Made by a program: the position numbers and the translations under genes. Of a stretch of DNA of 64,000 bases, positions 62,980-64,000 are shown in pieces. Location of the stretch: the NCBI RefSeq assembly GCF_018224925.1, contig NZ_JAGTUF010000003.1, positions 1-64,000 of the forward strand. The letters are read 5' to 3'. Source of the stretch: Magnetospirillum sulfuroxidans. GTDB taxonomy: Bacteria; Pseudomonadota; Alphaproteobacteria; Rhodospirillales; Magnetospirillaceae. Numbering within the stretch: position 1 is the stretch's first letter; each line of letters opens with the position of its first letter. A model generated the notes under the pieces. That model had not been told where the DNA came from. It ran no database searches and saw nothing but the letters and a program-made list of their open reading frames with translations.

Positions 62980-63708
62980 TCAGCCGACGCGGGATACGGT
63001 GCGGCGTTGGGCCAACGAATCGCGTTCCGACTCAAGCTGGGCGATCTGCTTTTCCAAGGTGGCGATTTCCTTGTTCATGCTGGCCACCTTGTTCTTGGCG
63101 ACGCCATTCTCGGTCTGGCTGGCGGCCTCGGCGTAATTGGCCTGGCGCTTGCGCAACTCGGCGATGGTGTTGTCCAGATAGGCCCGGTTGTCATCCACCG
63201 CCGCCATCTTTGCCTTGGCCTGAGCCATGGTGATCTTGCCCGAGGCCAGTTCCTTGTCGATTTGCTCGATGCGGGCCTTATCGTCGGCGATGACCTGCTG
63301 GGTGGCCGAGAGCAGACCGGCAAGGCGTTCGTTCTCGCCGTGCACGTCCTTGATCATGGAATCCAGCTGTTCTTCCTTGGTGGCGTATTTTTCCTGTTTG
63401 TCGGCCACATAGGCGCCGACGCCGCCGCCGATGGCCGCCCCGGCGACGCAGCCGATGGCGCCGCCCAGCAGCATGCCCTGGCCGCGATTCTTCTTGCCGG
63501 TGGAGCCCAGCAGGATGCCGGCCAGCAAGCCGGCGGCGCAGCCGGTGGCGGCGCCTTCGAAGACGGTCTGGTTATAGGTGTCGGCCTGTTCGCGCATGCG
63601 TTGTTCGGCCGGGGTCAGCGGCCGATTGTTGGCGCCGGTGGTCTGGCAGGCGGACAGCATCAAGGTGGCGGACAGCGTCAAGGCCACGGGCTTGATCAAT
63701 TTCCTCAT
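62980..63708 (-). CDS. Lipoprotein with glycine-zipper segment and coiled coil
   Basis: 242 residues from ATG 63708 (GAGGGGAAAAG upstream). Lipobox MLSAC (Cys21). Residues about 51-98 form a Gly/Ala-rich hydrophobic glycine-zipper (AAGLLAGILLGS; AIGCVAGAAIGGGVGAYVAD), followed by coiled coil to the end. Glycine-zipper lipoproteins of the outer membrane or periplasm resemble SlyB/Rcp relatives. Its organisation echoes the following coiled-coil lipoprotein, suggesting a functional pair. Confidence 0.75.
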   Translation of the reverse strand: MRKLIKPVALTLSATLMLSACQTTGANNRPLTPAEQRMREQADTYNQTVFEGAATGCAAGLLAGILLGSTGKKNRGQGMLLGGAIGCVAGAAIGGGVGAYVADKQEKYATKEEQLDSMIKDVHGENERLAGLLSATQQVIADDKARIEQIDKELASGKITMAQAKAKMAAVDDNRAYLDNTIAELRKRQANYAEAASQTENGVAKNKVASMNKEIATLEKQIAQLESERDSLAQRRTVSRVG

Positions 63709-63728
63709 TTTCTTTTCCCCTCTGGCGT

Positions 63729-64000
63729 TCATTGTATCTTGTTCCAGTCGGCCAGCCACTGGTTCCGGGCCACCCTCTTATCCTTTTGGTATCCGGTAAC
63801 ATGGGCGAAATTACGGTCAACGTAGGGTTTTAATTCCCCCAATCCCATGCCCTGAAGTTCGACCAGCAGAATTTCCTTTTGCCGCTTCAACACCTCGGTG
63901 CCGTAATCCTCGGCGGTACGGATCAGCGAATCGGCATAATAGCGCAAGTTTCCATCCATCACCGCTTGTTCGCGATCAAGCTGTTCCTTGAACGACTTGG
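63729..64000 (-). CDS. Hypothetical protein, N-terminus cut by window edge
   Basis: The minus-strand frame is open without a stop from 63729 to the right edge. A start is possible at GTG 63962, but coding-like sequence (KSFKEQLDREQAV) continues upstream of it, so the gene probably begins outside the window. The visible 90 residues are helical and charged (DSLIRTAEDYGTEVLKRQKE; LQGMGLGELKPYVDRN) and match no family that I know. It is 20 bases upstream of the glycine-zipper lipoprotein gene and may start that operon. Confidence 0.6.
   Translation of the reverse strand, partial: KSFKEQLDREQAVMDGNLRYYADSLIRTAEDYGTEVLKRQKEILLVELQGMGLGELKPYVDRNFAHVTGYQKDKRVARNQWLADWNKIQ

Overview
The window looks like the chromosome of a GC-rich alphaproteobacterium, most likely a Rhodospirillales organism close to Magnetospirillum. 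Signs of this are the compact dcw cell-division cluster joined to lpxC, bamD and recN; GatCAB for amidated tRNAs; meso-DAP-type MurE; a CowN/RcoM pair implying nitrogen fixation that meets CO; a chemotaxis phosphatase; and three separate bacteriohemerythrins. Placement rests on gene content only. No magnetosome, phage or CRISPR genes are seen.

Layout. 1-1635: the end of a probable integrated island. A pentapeptide-repeat membrane protein runs off the left edge, followed by inverted repeats and the 3' half of a tRNA-Leu. 2028-6257: an envelope-signalling module, with an OmpA-type lipoprotein and a FecR-domain protein divergent from a CHASE2 histidine kinase and an OmpR-type regulator. 6348-19938: after an AT-rich gap, a five-gene secretion-like locus. 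It encodes a 2452-residue LEPR/DUF4347/cadherin-repeat protein, a TolC-type outer-membrane lipoprotein, a periplasmic adaptor, a GAF-TM-adaptor fusion, and an M50 protease-adaptor fusion with a PqqD-like N-terminus. It has no ABC ATPase. 20046-22018: leuA with a branched-chain leader peptide. 22064-27809: phosphate uptake (pit plus DUF47), a Nudix hydrolase, a 42-residue membrane peptide and gatCAB. 27924-32967: rcoM, a 20-bp-period direct repeat, cowN, ruvX, a hydrogenase-maturation-protease relative, a possible small RNA, a bacteriohemerythrin, a degenerate EAL protein and an unknown membrane protein.

33015-55297 (all minus strand): the peptidoglycan and division cluster. Its transcription order is mraZ-rsmH-ftsL-ftsI-murE-murF-mraY-murD-ftsW-murG-murC-murB-ddl-ftsQ-ftsA-ftsZ, then lpxC, bamD and recN. 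Most junctions overlap by 1-4 bases. The mraZ promoter overlaps a four-copy MraZ box. rnpB with its own promoter lies just upstream.

56094-64000: a CheZ-type phosphatase, two bacteriohemerythrins, an endonuclease/phosphatase-family protein, a small zinc-ribbon protein, a cyclic-nucleotide-gated K+ channel with a DUF1491 partner, a RidA protein, an exported trypsin-like protease, two coiled-coil lipoproteins and a gene cut by the right edge.

The strongest candidate for an undescribed system is 6674-19938, perhaps with the sensor module at 2028-6257. A giant surface protein without a Sec signal or RTX repeats lies in one unit with an outer-membrane channel and three adaptor-type proteins. Where a type I system would have an ABC transporter, this locus has an intramembrane-protease-like protein.
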